DNA of 64,000 bases from Endozoicomonas sp965198415 (GCA_965198415.1 CBDAPN010000032.1:558001-622000); one strand, 5' to 3'. Positions 1-10,523 are shown, numbered from the stretch's first letter. Numbers and translations are program-made. The notes: generated by a model not told the origin, from the sequence alone.

Positions 1-2623
1 GGTCATTGTTTGGATTAATGGTCAGGAAGTTGGGTACTCACAGGACGCCAAAAGTCCTGCCGAATTCAGGTTGACGCCCTATCTGCTACCCGGCATCAAT
101 TGTATAGCCCTGCAAGTCTACCGCTGGAGCAGCGGCAGTTACCTTGAAAAACAGGATATGCTCGATATGTCGGGTATTGAGCGAGAGGTGTATCTCTACA
201 AAACGCCAGCGCTTCGCCTTTATGACGTTCACTGCTATGGAGAGCTCAATGCCGATTTGATTGACGGACTCCTTCGCGTGGATGTGTTGTTAAAAAGCTA
301 TCGGCCAGAGTTATCCGGTGAGTGGTCTGGCAGTGTCGTGGTTGAGTGTTTTCAAGCCAAAAAATGCCTGTTTAAAACCAAAAAACCGCTATCAAAGCGC
401 TGTTCTTTTGTGCAAACAATTAACTCTGTGCACCACTGGAGCGCAGAAACCCCAAATTTATACACGGTTATTGTCTCTTTATTGAAAGACGACGGACGAA
501 TATTGGAAGTCGTACAACAAAAAGTCGGATTTCGTCGTGTGGAAATTAAAGCAGGTAAATTACTGGTAAACGGCAAGGCGGTGACCATCCGGGGCGTTAA
601 CCGGCACGAAACCGATCATCGCTACGGGCACTACGTTCCCAAAGAGGTGATGGAGCAAGACATCCGTTTAATGAAAGCCAATAACATCAATGCGGTACGC
701 ACCAGTCACTACCCCAATCACAGCTACTGGTATGAACTGTGCGACCGCCATGGCTTGTATGTGGTTAGTGAAGCCAATATTGAGTCTCACCCGCTAGCAT
801 TATCAGCCCAGACCCAGATTGGCAATGAGACTTCCTGGCTGCCAGCCCATCACGATCGATTGGAGTCCATGGTCGTGCAACACCGCAGTCACCCCTGCAT
901 CATTAGCTGGTCGTTGGGTAATGAAGCAGGCCACGGCGCTATATTTGAGCATCTATACAAACTTCTGAAAGCTTTTGACCCCAGTCGTCCGGTGCAGTAC
1001 GAGCCTGCCGCAACAGCGAATTACACCGACATTATTTGCCCAATGTACCCCACCCTTGAGCGGCTGGAAGCACTTGCCCGTGAGCAGCGGCCAGTGATTA
1101 TGGTTGAATACGGCCACGCCATGGGCAACTCGCTGGGTATATTAGCCGACTACTGGCGTTTGATAGATCGCTACCCGAATTTGCAGGGGGGGTTTATCTG
1201 GGAGTGGTGTGACCACGCTTTGGCGTTAAACGATGCACAGGGCAACAGCTTCTGGGGTTATGGCAAGGATTACCACCCGCACCTTCCCACCGATGGTAAT
1301 TTTCTCAATGATGGCCTGCTGGCGGCTGATCGAACTCCGCACCCGCATTTAGCCGAAGTAAAAAAAGTGTATCAACCCGTGCGAGCCACTCTGGTTGAGT
1401 GCGATCTTGCTCACCCTTTTTTAGTCATGGTGGCGATAGAAAACCGGTATGACTTTCTCGACCTGCAGCATCTTGATATGTGCTGGGAGCTGCTACGTAA
1501 CGGCGAGGTGGTGTTATCGGGAAGCGCCCCCATTCCGGCCACGGCAGCAGGTGGCGAGTCCATTGCAGAGTTATTGCTTCCCTGCCAGCCAGCTCAACCA
1601 GACGACGAATTAATTCTAACTCTGAATTTCACCCTCCATAACACCACTGAGCAAGTAGCTTGGGATCAGATGATTTTACAGCACGCAAGGGCGCAAAACA
1701 GTGTGGCGGGTGCGCCCTGCTGGCAGCAGGATGAGGCGTTTATTCGGGTTCATAATGAATCGGTAAACTTGGTTTTTTGTCGGCAATCGGGCCAGTTGAT
1801 CGACTACAAAGTGGCGCAAACGCCACTGCTGAGGCAAGGGCCGGTGATTAATTTTTTCAGGGGGCTGACGGATAATGATCTGGGCTGCAAAACCCATACA
1901 AAATCCAGCATCTGGCAGGCAGCTCCGCAGCAACGCCAATTAGTGTACTGTGATGCTGAAGCAACAATATCCGGCATGACTATTGTTAAGACCTGCTTTT
2001 ATCTGCCGGATGTTCAGGGAGAACTGACCATTGACTATCACATTGATGCAAACTGTCGTGTAGAAGTGCAAACTGAGCTCACTCTGCAAGCACCACAAAC
2101 GCTCCCTGATTTACTGCGTTTTGGCTTGCAGTTTCGCTTTAGCCCCGCTTTGCAACACATGAGCTGGTACGGCAGAGGGCCGGGTGAAACCTATGCCGAT
2201 CGCAAGGGCGCACCTATTGGCACTTATGCTGGTCGGGTGCAGAATCAGTATCACCGTTACCCCCGGCCACAGGAAACCGGCAATAAAACCGATGTTCGCT
2301 GGGCAAAATGGTGTAATGCCAAAGGCAGAGGGGTTCAGTTTAGGGCATCCTCAAGCCTTTTGAACGTGTCGGCCTGGCCGTTTCCCCAGACGGAACTGGA
2401 CTTTACGCCGGACCCATCCGGAGAGTGGGGAGCCTCAGGGTTGACGCCACTAACTAAACGGCACGGAACAGATATTAAGGAGTCTTCGGACATCACCGTT
2501 AATATTGATCTTGCTCAGGCCGGCGTGGGTGGACTCAATTCATGGGGTGCCCGATTGTTGGACGACTACCGCTTACCGGCTGCCAATTATCGGTTTGCTT
2601 TTTATATGGACGCCGTTTTTTAA
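1..2623 (+). CDS. lacZ: Beta-galactosidase, LacZ type (GH2), 5' end outside window
   Basis: Hydrolyses terminal beta-D-galactosides such as lactose; glycoside hydrolase family 2, cytoplasmic. The reading frame is already open at base 2, and the first residues (WINGQEVGYSQD) match the N-terminal jelly-roll domain of LacZ, so the gene begins upstream and a TTG at 71 is not the true start. The acid/base glutamate is in SLGNEAGHG (codon 923-925) and the nucleophile in VEYGHAMGNS (codon 1106-1108). The RGVNRHETDHRYG motif precedes the TIM barrel. The C-terminal beta-sandwich (small chain) domain is complete, with YGRGPGETYADRK near the end. About 874 residues are visible, against 1024 in E. coli LacZ. 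No permease or LacI-type regulator is visible downstream. The family call is firm; the natural substrate is not known. Confidence 0.95.
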   Translation, partial: VIVWINGQEVGYSQDAKSPAEFRLTPYLLPGINCIALQVYRWSSGSYLEKQDMLDMSGIEREVYLYKTPALRLYDVHCYGELNADLIDGLLRVDVLLKSYRPELSGEWSGSVVVECFQAKKCLFKTKKPLSKRCSFVQTINSVHHWSAETPNLYTVIVSLLKDDGRILEVVQQKVGFRRVEIKAGKLLVNGKAVTIRGVNRHETDHRYGHYVPKEVMEQDIRLMKANNINAVRTSHYPNHSYWYELCDRHGLYVVSEANIESHPLALSAQTQIGNETSWLPAHHDRLESMVVQHRSHPCIISWSLGNEAGHGAIFEHLYKLLKAFDPSRPVQYEPAATANYTDIICPMYPTLERLEALAREQRPVIMVEYGHAMGNSLGILADYWRLIDRYPNLQGGFIWEWCDHALALNDAQGNSFWGYGKDYHPHLPTDGNFLNDGLLAADRTPHPHLAEVKKVYQPVRATLVECDLAHPFLVMVAIENRYDFLDLQHLDMCWELLRNGEVVLSGSAPIPATAAGGESIAELLLPCQPAQPDDELILTLNFTLHNTTEQVAWDQMILQHARAQNSVAGAPCWQQDEAFIRVHNESVNLVFCRQSGQLIDYKVAQTPLLRQGPVINFFRGLTDNDLGCKTHTKSSIWQAAPQQRQLVYCDAEATISGMTIVKTCFYLPDVQGELTIDYHIDANCRVEVQTELTLQAPQTLPDLLRFGLQFRFSPALQHMSWYGRGPGETYADRKGAPIGTYAGRVQNQYHRYPRPQETGNKTDVRWAKWCNAKGRGVQFRASSSLLNVSAWPFPQTELDFTPDPSGEWGASGLTPLTKRHGTDIKESSDITVNIDLAQAGVGGLNSWGARLLDDYRLPAANYRFAFYMDAVF

Positions 2624-2645
2624 CAACGCTGTTAAGGAAAAAAGA

Positions 2646-5501
2646 ATGATAAAAAGACTACAGATACCATTAGCACTGCTGCTTTCGGCGCTGCTTTTAG
2701 CCAGCTGTGTCCAGATTATGGGCCCGCAAAACAGCAACGCTGAACACATCATAAAAAGTGTTAATGACCCCCGTGAATACCAGTTTGTTACCTTGGACAA
2801 TGGCGTAAAAGTTTTACTGGTTTCCGACCCCGATACGGCCAAGGCCGCCGTCTCCATAGATGTAAACGTCGGCAGCTGGGCAGACCCCGAGGGCAGAGAG
2901 GGGCTGGTGCACTTTTTGGAGCACATGTTGTTTTTGAAAAGTGAAAAATATCCGACGCTCGATGGCTACCGTAAGTTCATCAGAAGTCGTGGGGGCAGCA
3001 ATAATGCCGTCACTTACGGACAAACAACCAATTACCACTTCGAGATTAACGCTGAGCACTTACAGCCTGCGCTTGATCGTTTGGCGCATTCCGTCGCTTT
3101 ACCCATACTTGATGCCACCTATGTTGACCGCGAACGCCATGCGGTGAACTCGGAATTTCGCATGAATTTCAAAAACGATGGTTGGCGAAAATACATCGCT
3201 CAGGGCATGGTGACCGATCCTAAACACCCATTTGCAGGCTTCAGCACCGGAACGTTGCAAACCCTGAATAACGACGATGGCAAAACGTTATTACAAGACT
3301 TAAAAAATTTGCACCAACAATTTTATGTCGGCGGCAATATGACCGCAGCCGTTTATGGCAAAGAACCACTGCAAACGCTGGAGGATTGGGCCAAAGAGTC
3401 GCTGGCCATTGTGCCAGCTGGAGAGCGTGCTGTTTATCGCTACCCAAGCGAGCCCGCGCTGGCAGAGCAACAAGGTGTGCGTATCAATATTGAAACTCTG
3501 GAAGAGAGCCGGGAGTTAACTCTGGAGTTTTTCCTACCCACAGCTGTGGATTTATACCGGGAAAAACCATTGGCTTATCTTGGTTTTGTGTTTGGCACAG
3601 AAGGCCCCGGCAGTTTGCACAGCGTGCTGAAAAAACAGGGGTTGATCGAAAGCCTGTCGGTTTCCAACTGGGATTATGAAGGCGCTTTCAGTCAGCTTGG
3701 GATTACCATGGAGCTTACCGAAGCGGGTTTTAGTGAGCTGGAATCGGTAACCGAAGCGGTCTTTGCCTACATTGAACTGTTACGCAAGCAAGGCATTAGT
3801 GAAAAACTTTTCCAGTCTCAGGCTAAGCTGGCCGAGTTGGAATTTCGTTTTTTACAGAAGTATCGCACAAGGGACTACGCCATTACTCTGGCTGAGAGGC
3901 TACAAAATTTTCCCGCGCAGTATGCCGTGTCATTGCCGTTTAGTTATGAGCGTTTTGACCGAGGCGCCATCAAGCGTTATCTGGACCTGCTGACACCGCA
4001 GCGAATGCGACTCATTGTGGCCGCCAATAAAGTCGCCGTAGATCAGGTCGAGCCGTTCTACCTGACCCGCTACAGCGTGCAACCTTTACCAACTAACCTA
4101 CTGCAACGCTTGCAGGCTCCGGCAACGGTGGATGGCTTGGCAGTGCCGGGCGTGAACCCTTACATGCCTGAGCAAATTGCGCTGACTCCCAAAGCACAGG
4201 AGAGCCGGGATGAGCCTGCTTTGGTGGTGGCTGAAACCGGCGTTAGTCTCTGGCATCTGCAGGATCAACGTTTCCAGCAGCCTCGCAGTGACGTTTTTAT
4301 CAACTTTTCATCAGCACAGGCCAGTCAGACTCCTGAAGATCGGATCAAAATGGTGCTGCTGACCATGCTGTTAGGCCGTGAGTTAAACGAACAGGCGTAT
4401 CTGGCTGCAGAAGCTGGTCTCTACCTCAATCTCAACAGCTTGACATCAGGCTTTGCGATTCGGTTGTCCGGCTTTAGCGACAAGATGCCACTGTTATTGG
4501 CACAGGTGGCTGAAACGATGAAAAGCGCCCGTTTTACTGCAAAAGCATTTGCCAGTGAGAAGGCGCTTCTGGCTCGTAATCAAGCCAACTTTGCCTTAGC
4601 TTCACCTGACGATCAGGCTTACCTTGCATTAATGCGATTGGTTAATGTCGGCACTTACAATGACAAAGTTTTGCAAGAGGCATTACAAGGCATCAGCCTT
4701 GAAGATGTTAACGATTACCGGTCGTCGTATTTTGCCAAGGCGCACCTGACCGTTATGGTGCACGGCAACACCTCACAACAAGAAGCCGTTGCCATGACTG
4801 AAACCCTCTCGGCGCTGGTAAAAACACCCGCAGAAGCGTTCTATCCTTCCATTTATGATCTGGCTGCAAGCCCGCAGGTGAGGCTGGAGCTTGATATTGA
4901 TCACTCTGACTCCGTTTCCGTCCTTTATTACCAGTCAAAAGATGAGTCGGTAAAAACCCGGGCAGTCTATGCGCTGTTAGCCGAAATGTTGAGCAGTGAT
5001 TTTTTTCGCGAGTTACGTACTAACCAGCAGCTGGGTTATGTTGTCTGGGGCAGTGCTGCCCGCTTTAAGGATCGCCCGGGTCTGGTGTTTCTGATTCAGT
5101 CCCCCAGTACCGGGCCTGATGAGCTTAAACGAAGAATGACGTCTTTCTTCGAGGCGCAGCGCAACGAGATGATGGCGCTGGATGAGAAGACTCTGGCCTT
5201 GTATAAGCAGGGGCTGGTTGATGACATTCGCAAGAAAGCATTAAACCTGCCAGAGCAATCCGAACGATTCTGGAAGCAAATTCAGAGCGAAAAGGTTGAT
5301 TTCAACAGCAGTGAGAAGTTTGCCAAAGCCATTGAGAACGTGAGCTTGCAGGAGTTGCAAAGTGCTTATCAACAGGCGCTGATGCAAAAGGATGCGCTAT
5401 CGGTTGAAATAAAAAGCTATGGCACAGACCATGAAAAGGAAGTTCTTTCTCACTGTGTTGGGGCGACGTGTGTTGATCTGAGTGGGGTGCCAAAAACCTG
5501 A
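2646..5501 (+). CDS. M16 (pitrilysin/insulinase) zinc metallopeptidase, lipoprotein
   Basis: Predicted zinc peptidase of the pitrilysin (protease III) type, which degrades peptides and small proteins. The inverted zinc motif HFLEH is at residues 89-93 and the third ligand is Glu170 (in NSEF); E. coli pitrilysin has nearly the same numbering. Its 951 residues fit the four-domain M16A architecture, with a second half lacking the zinc motif. The frame is open further upstream, but ATG 2646 is preferred: it is preceded by AAGGA and begins a lipoprotein signal (LLLASC lipobox, Cys about residue 22). This predicts a lipid-anchored envelope enzyme, unlike soluble periplasmic pitrilysin. It lies 22 bases after lacZ on the same strand, so the two may be co-transcribed without an obvious functional link. 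Confidence 0.92.
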   Translation: MIKRLQIPLALLLSALLLASCVQIMGPQNSNAEHIIKSVNDPREYQFVTLDNGVKVLLVSDPDTAKAAVSIDVNVGSWADPEGREGLVHFLEHMLFLKSEKYPTLDGYRKFIRSRGGSNNAVTYGQTTNYHFEINAEHLQPALDRLAHSVALPILDATYVDRERHAVNSEFRMNFKNDGWRKYIAQGMVTDPKHPFAGFSTGTLQTLNNDDGKTLLQDLKNLHQQFYVGGNMTAAVYGKEPLQTLEDWAKESLAIVPAGERAVYRYPSEPALAEQQGVRINIETLEESRELTLEFFLPTAVDLYREKPLAYLGFVFGTEGPGSLHSVLKKQGLIESLSVSNWDYEGAFSQLGITMELTEAGFSELESVTEAVFAYIELLRKQGISEKLFQSQAKLAELEFRFLQKYRTRDYAITLAERLQNFPAQYAVSLPFSYERFDRGAIKRYLDLLTPQRMRLIVAANKVAVDQVEPFYLTRYSVQPLPTNLLQRLQAPATVDGLAVPGVNPYMPEQIALTPKAQESRDEPALVVAETGVSLWHLQDQRFQQPRSDVFINFSSAQASQTPEDRIKMVLLTMLLGRELNEQAYLAAEAGLYLNLNSLTSGFAIRLSGFSDKMPLLLAQVAETMKSARFTAKAFASEKALLARNQANFALASPDDQAYLALMRLVNVGTYNDKVLQEALQGISLEDVNDYRSSYFAKAHLTVMVHGNTSQQEAVAMTETLSALVKTPAEAFYPSIYDLAASPQVRLELDIDHSDSVSVLYYQSKDESVKTRAVYALLAEMLSSDFFRELRTNQQLGYVVWGSAARFKDRPGLVFLIQSPSTGPDELKRRMTSFFEAQRNEMMALDEKTLALYKQGLVDDIRKKALNLPEQSERFWKQIQSEKVDFNSSEKFAKAIENVSLQELQSAYQQALMQKDALSVEIKSYGTDHEKEVLSHCVGATCVDLSGVPKT

Positions 5502-5511
5502 TGGCCTAACA

Positions 5512-5541
5512 GGCATCGTTCCCACTCATGGGGGCGATGCC
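5512..5541. terminator. Hairpin between convergent genes
   Basis: GGCATCG at 5512 pairs with CGATGCC ending at 5541. It lies just after the peptidase gene and before the 3' end of the opposing lipase gene. There is no clear T run. A second imperfect hairpin (GCTGTTCCC pairing with GGGAAACAGC) follows at about 5559-5584. Both probably help end the two converging transcripts. Confidence 0.45.
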
Positions 5542-5696
5542 ATTGTTAGCGCCCAACGCTGTTCCCCTGTATGGGAAACAGCACGCTATGGCTTAGAAAG
5601 TCGTCGCCAACAGCTTTGAACCATTGGCTAATCGTTTGCTCTGGGTTGGTTACCAACGGCCAGCAGGACAACGCCCCACCGGCAGGCTTATAACGT

Positions 5697-8171
5697 TTAT
5701 TCCTCGCAACTGCCACCGTTAATAACGCAACCGTTCAACACCTTGATGACCTTGCCCTGACTGGCGGCGTGAGCCACCACTTGAGACTGCATCTCTACCG
5801 TTGCCGCCATTGCACTTTCTGTTGATAGAGCACCGCTAAGAGCCTCTGGCACACTTGGGTCGATGACCGAGCTGTGGTGGCCTTTGGTAAATCGTACTGC
5901 TCCACTGGCACCGTTATCAGCGGTGACAGTTTTCGTTACTGCGTCAAGACCAATGGCACTAATGAGCGGTTCAGTCCCGGAAAGAGCAAACTCTTTTACC
6001 CGGTTTGGTAACACCAGATCTCCTGGCTGGTTGTCATCGCCGACGATTTCAATCAGGTGTACCGGAGTTTTGGTCGCTGCCAACATGGCACCGTGGTTGA
6101 TGGGGTCGATCGCTTCAATGGCTGTTTGCACCGCAAACCCGAATGAGGGGATCACCTCAGTTTTAATTTTCTCTACCACCGTCGCACAGGTTGCGGTTTG
6201 GACGATGGCACCTTCATTAACGCAGTTCGGCGCCTGTTGAGTGACCAGGGTTTTTATCAGTACCGGGCCAAAGGTCGCCGAGCCTGCAAACGAACCTCCC
6301 AAACCACCGGAGGGAGCAACCAGAGAGGCGCTGGTGAAAGCGTATGGGTTTGGTCCATTCTCTGTTGGCCAGCTGTTAGCGTAGGCGGTGACGGTGGTGC
6401 CGGTAATGGCACCAAGGCTCAGGCCTTGCAAACTCACTTTGGCCATATCAAAAGTTGGGCTTACAGGCATTCCTGCTGCTTGTTGTGCCGCTACTTCGCC
6501 TTGAGTCAAGGCCGTCAGGCTCAGGCGCAGAGCCAGTTGATCGACAATGGCCTGGCGGAAGTTATCGCGGTTGGTCAGGGAGCTGTCGATTTTGACAAAG
6601 GCCAACGGGTTACCATTTTTATATGGTGAACCGAGCGTTGGGCTTGTGGCGCTGAAGTCATACACGTCATCACTATCCAAATCAAAACCACGCTCCCCAT
6701 GTAGCGGCATGTCGATAGAAACGGTCGCTATACCACTGCTTGCATAGGCGCTGGCCAGTGGCAAAGTAGTGTTTTTATTGCCACCAAGGCCATGCAAGGT
6801 CATTGCCACGGGCCAGCCGGTGGCTGGTTTCTCAATGGTGATGCCCAGTGCCGCGAGCTTCGTGGGGTTCGGTATGGTGATCTGTACAGGTACGGTTACC
6901 CGTTTTTGCCCTCCGGTTTGGCAAAGGCTCAGGCTGACACCCCCACAAGGGTTAGGGATTGGGTTAAAGCGGGTGATGTGGCGCTGTGTATCGGCCATGT
7001 CTCCGTTATCGAGCTTAAAGCTCGCACCCACCAGCAGGTTCGGTGCGGTTTGTGCAGCCTGCGGATCTATTCCTTGGGCAATGGCTTGTGCGGCAAAGCT
7101 TTCTGCAGAAATAGCACCGGCTTTAACCTGTTGCAATACAGCTAATGGGCTGTCCCCAAGGGCTTTCCAGCGACTGTTGATGGTGGGATTAGTGGGGGTT
7201 GGGATGGTTAAGAAGTATGGTAACTCCAATTCGCCCGCATAGAGGTCGACAGCATCCGCCAATGCGTAAGTTTGCCCCATTGCAGGCGTCAATCTAAGTG
7301 CCTGAGCAACGGTGATGCCCAATGGGGTTGGCGGCTGAGTCCACTTGGGAGCAAACAGGGGTGAAACTGGGCGGCTTGGCTTCGGTTGCAGGCCGTCGGC
7401 CATCAGTTGCGTCAGGGCTGTAACGGAATTTTGAATCGACTGGGTGGAGAAGACTCCGGCAAAGGTAACGCTCTCTTTGGCAACCCGCGAGTCCAGTTTG
7501 TTGAGATAATTGTCCAGCAGGGTTTTGACGGCCAGTTGCTGCGCGGTAAAGCCTTCTGTATCGAGCCTCAGGAAGTTCCAGCTGAAGGATCTCAGGATGG
7601 GTTTACCATTTAGATCACGCAGCCCTTCGGTGGTGACGTAGGCGTAGCCGGTGGTCGGCTTGAGGGGCTTTAAAGGTACAATGGCGATGGTGTCTTTGCT
7701 GGTTTGGAGCTTAAAGTCAGTACCGTGTTGAAGTTCACTTTTTACCTTGCAGATACTCGCGGCAACTGCATTGGTGCAGTCAGGGTCGGGAGAGAGTGGA
7801 CCGCCAAGGGCGACTTCAAACAGACGCACTGCGCCAACAGCGGATGCAGGGTCCGGCTCGGTGCCGGGGGCTAGGTCAAGGTTGATGGTTATTGGCATGG
7901 TGGTTGACCAGCCATCAAGAGCACCGAGGGCGATTTTCGGGTCAAGGTAATTGCCGTTTTCTTCGCCGGGCATTTGCAGGGTTCCATCCGGAGTGTTGGC
8001 AAACAGCAAGTCATTAGGCAATGGGATGGCGCCACTAGAAGGGCTGAATTTAATACGACTGACGTTAACAGCTGAACTGCTCTCATCGGGGTTATTAGAT
8101 GAGTTCTCTTCGTTACAACCTGTCAGTCCAAGTACAGATGCAACCGCCAAGGTTGATATCAAACGTTTCAT
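5697..8171 (-). CDS. VolA / Pla-1/cef family surface lipase (lysophospholipase), lipoprotein
   Basis: Large alpha/beta-hydrolase of the extracellular lipase family typified by Aeromonas Pla-1 and Vibrio VolA, which release fatty acids from host or environmental (lyso)phospholipids. It has 824 residues. The signal peptide ends in a lipobox (LGLTGC), followed by a Ser/Asn-rich linker, so the protein should be lipid-anchored and, as known for VolA, possibly surface exposed. The nucleophile elbow is GLSLG with Ser585 (codon 6417-6419). An oxyanion-type segment MTLHGLGGNK lies upstream. A late His in FTKGHHSS is a good candidate for the catalytic histidine. It is transcribed away from putP. ATG 8171 starts the signal peptide directly. 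The family call is confident; the exact lipid substrate is not established. Confidence 0.85.
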   Translation of the reverse strand: MKRLISTLAVASVLGLTGCNEENSSNNPDESSSAVNVSRIKFSPSSGAIPLPNDLLFANTPDGTLQMPGEENGNYLDPKIALGALDGWSTTMPITINLDLAPGTEPDPASAVGAVRLFEVALGGPLSPDPDCTNAVAASICKVKSELQHGTDFKLQTSKDTIAIVPLKPLKPTTGYAYVTTEGLRDLNGKPILRSFSWNFLRLDTEGFTAQQLAVKTLLDNYLNKLDSRVAKESVTFAGVFSTQSIQNSVTALTQLMADGLQPKPSRPVSPLFAPKWTQPPTPLGITVAQALRLTPAMGQTYALADAVDLYAGELELPYFLTIPTPTNPTINSRWKALGDSPLAVLQQVKAGAISAESFAAQAIAQGIDPQAAQTAPNLLVGASFKLDNGDMADTQRHITRFNPIPNPCGGVSLSLCQTGGQKRVTVPVQITIPNPTKLAALGITIEKPATGWPVAMTLHGLGGNKNTTLPLASAYASSGIATVSIDMPLHGERGFDLDSDDVYDFSATSPTLGSPYKNGNPLAFVKIDSSLTNRDNFRQAIVDQLALRLSLTALTQGEVAAQQAAGMPVSPTFDMAKVSLQGLSLGAITGTTVTAYANSWPTENGPNPYAFTSASLVAPSGGLGGSFAGSATFGPVLIKTLVTQQAPNCVNEGAIVQTATCATVVEKIKTEVIPSFGFAVQTAIEAIDPINHGAMLAATKTPVHLIEIVGDDNQPGDLVLPNRVKEFALSGTEPLISAIGLDAVTKTVTADNGASGAVRFTKGHHSSVIDPSVPEALSGALSTESAMAATVEMQSQVVAHAASQGKVIKVLNGCVINGGSCEE

Positions 8172-8454
8172 TATTTTCCCCTGATTATTATTTTTTTATT
8201 TATTAGCCAACCTGAAAACAGGCATGCGGGATTTACTTTGCTGGAAAAACACCTTGTTTACCAGTCTAAATTGTCTGTGAATGGCAATTTCTTCTGTTTA
8301 TGTTGCTCAAGTGAGTTATTGAGCGCTCCGCCGCAATTGCAGCAGTCATTCACTAAGCCCAAATTTTGCCCTCATTACTCAAATACTATTCCTATCTGTT
8401 AATGCTCCGATAAAGCCTCCTATGAATGATAAACATTAGGCAGGGCAAATAACT

Positions 8455-9975
8455 ATGGATGGCCAAGTTCAGATAATTGCTACCTTTGCGGTGTACTTTT
8501 TCGCCATGCTCGGCGTAGGTTACGTTGCCTGGCAAAGAACTCAGAACTCCGCAGATTACTTTTTAGGTGGGCGCTCTTTAGGCCCTTGGTCTGCTGCCTT
8601 GAGCGCAGGGGCTTCGGATATGAGTGGCTGGCTTTTGCTGGGTTTGCCAGGCTATGCTTTTGCGGCCGGGTTTGAAGCGATTTGGCTTGGGCTTGGGCTA
8701 CTTTTGGGCACTTGGCTAAATTGGTTACTGGTTGCCAGGCGCTTGCGTATTTACAGCGCCGTGGCCAATGACTCACTGACACTGCCGGAGTTTTTCTCTA
8801 ACCGTTTTACCGATTTTCGTGCGGTTCTCCAACCGGTCACTGCCACATTCATTCTGATATTTTTTCTTTTCTATACCAGCTCCGGTTTAATTGCCGGAGG
8901 CAAGTTATTTGAATCGGCGTTTGGGGTTGATTATCAGCTGGCGGTGATTCTGGGCATGCTGAGTGTGGTTTCTTACACGCTTTTTGGGGGCTTTCTGGCG
9001 GTTTGCTGGACGGACTTAATTCAAGGATTACTGATGTCGGCGGCGCTATTGATCGTTCCGGTGACGGCACTGGAAGTATCCGGCGGTGCTGAGTTGGTTT
9101 TCAGCGAAATTCAGCAGATCAATCCGCATCTTACCGAGGTGTTCACTGACATCAATGGAGAGAGCCTATCTGTTATTACCGTTATCTCGCTGTTGGCATG
9201 GGGGGCAGGATATTTTGGCCAGCCACACATTCTGGCTCGTTTCAAAGCGATAAAATCCGATCAGGAGCTAACTCTGGCGCGCCGTATTGCTTTTTCATGG
9301 ACTGGCATCTGCATGCTCGGCGCCTTTTTGGTCGGGCTGAGCGGCATTGTCTACACTGGGCATCTGGGCGTGGTACTGGATGACCCTGAAGCCATCTTTA
9401 TGCTGATGGTCAACTCCCTCTTTCACCCGGTAATTGCCGGAATTCTGCTGGCGGCCATTCTCGCTGCAATTATGAGTACCGCCGACTCACAACTACTGGT
9501 GTGCTCCACGGCGGTAGCAGAAGATTTTTATCGTAATATCCTGCGTCCACAAGCAAGCCAGAAGGAGCGCCTGCACGTTGGGCGAATTGCGGTGATCAGC
9601 GTGGCCCTGCTGGCCACTGCTGTGGCAATGAATCCTGAGAGTTCAGTGCTGGGTATGGTGTCCTATGCTTGGGCCGGGTTTGGGGCAGCGTTTGGGCCAG
9701 CGATACTGTTTTCGCTGTACTGGAAGCGCATGAATGGCCTCGGAGCACTGGCGGGTATTGTGGCTGGCGGGGTAACCGTGGTCTTTTGGCGCTCCTTGAG
9801 CGGGGGAATATTTGATATTTATGAAATCGTGCCGGGCTTTATTGCCGCTTCAGTAGCGATTGTGCTGTTCAGCTTTTTGGGTAGAGCACCTTCTGTTGAA
9901 GTAACTGAAACCTTTGAGAAGGTGCTGTTACAGGTGAATCGCCCAGAAAAAAATGAGGAGCCAATCAGCAGTTAA
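8455..9975 (+). CDS. putP: Sodium/proline symporter
   Basis: Sodium-driven proline importer of the solute:sodium symporter (SSS) family in the inner membrane. It has 506 residues against 502 in E. coli PutP, with about 13 hydrophobic segments. The first helix is followed by the family signature ADYFLGGRSLGPW, and then SAGASDMSGWLLLGLPG, which corresponds to the sodium/proline-binding helix TM2. The ATG at 8455 has only a weak ribosome-binding site (GGCAGGG upstream). The 283-base gap to the divergent lipase gene must hold the promoters of both genes. No putA proline dehydrogenase is in the window. Its stop codon overlaps the stop of the next, opposing gene. Confidence 0.93.
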   Translation: MDGQVQIIATFAVYFFAMLGVGYVAWQRTQNSADYFLGGRSLGPWSAALSAGASDMSGWLLLGLPGYAFAAGFEAIWLGLGLLLGTWLNWLLVARRLRIYSAVANDSLTLPEFFSNRFTDFRAVLQPVTATFILIFFLFYTSSGLIAGGKLFESAFGVDYQLAVILGMLSVVSYTLFGGFLAVCWTDLIQGLLMSAALLIVPVTALEVSGGAELVFSEIQQINPHLTEVFTDINGESLSVITVISLLAWGAGYFGQPHILARFKAIKSDQELTLARRIAFSWTGICMLGAFLVGLSGIVYTGHLGVVLDDPEAIFMLMVNSLFHPVIAGILLAAILAAIMSTADSQLLVCSTAVAEDFYRNILRPQASQKERLHVGRIAVISVALLATAVAMNPESSVLGMVSYAWAGFGAAFGPAILFSLYWKRMNGLGALAGIVAGGVTVVFWRSLSGGIFDIYEIVPGFIAASVAIVLFSFLGRAPSVEVTETFEKVLLQVNRPEKNEEPISS

Positions 9976-10523
9976 TTGTGCCGGGGGTAGTGCCAGAAAT
10001 TAGGACTGAAAAACGGGATAGTCAGCGTTGAGTCCTCCCCGGCTGACCAAGCGTTGGGGTGATACTGTTGGAGATGGTGGCGTATAGTCTTTTCCTGTTG
10101 TCTGTAGACATCCACCATAATCAAATGCCGCCCGTTAACCAGATCATCATGGAAACGGGTGATTTTGTAATTTTCCCTGGTGCACCCGGCCAAACCGCCA
10201 CACCAGGTGCCAAACAGTGTAAACAGCCCTGTCATTAGCAAGATATAAGGAAATGGCGGGTCAAAACCAAACGGTTGCAACCAGGCTCCTAGCGTCGCCA
10301 GCGACAGCCCGAGCGTACCGCCGATCATAGCGCCCATTTCTCCGAGGTGGATTATGTCGTTTTCCTGAAATACATTAGCACTGTGCACTTGTCGATGATA
10401 AAGACCTGCTTCATTTCTGCTCAAAACGTGAAGGTGCCAATCGGTGATGCCATTCTGATGCAGATCGTCGGTGATTTGGCTGACGCTTTCCAGTGAGTCG
10501 GTCAGATAGTAGAGACGTTTCAT
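9972..10523 (-). CDS. Unknown membrane protein with two central hydrophobic segments
   Basis: 183 residues, function not recognised. The N-terminal part looks like a small alpha/beta domain (KRLYYLTDSLESV...), followed by two membrane segments at about residues 70-90 and 95-115, the first glycine-rich (MGAMIGGTLGLSLATLG). The C-terminal part again looks like a short alpha/beta stretch (HLIMVDVYRQQEK). This arrangement, a soluble N-terminal region flanking a Gly-rich hairpin, is like small conserved gammaproteobacterial proteins related to DUF1269-type sequences, but I cannot assign it securely. AGGAG lies eight bases before the ATG at 10523. It overlaps the end of putP tail to tail by four bases. 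Confidence 0.8.
   Translation of the reverse strand: MKRLYYLTDSLESVSQITDDLHQNGITDWHLHVLSRNEAGLYHRQVHSANVFQENDIIHLGEMGAMIGGTLGLSLATLGAWLQPFGFDPPFPYILLMTGLFTLFGTWCGGLAGCTRENYKITRFHDDLVNGRHLIMVDVYRQQEKTIRHHLQQYHPNAWSAGEDSTLTIPFFSPNFWHYPRHN

Noticed and set aside
5863..8184. Several plus-strand ORFs of 60-160 codons under the lipase gene
   Set aside because: They lie wholly opposite a well-supported 824-residue gene and look like antisense shadows.
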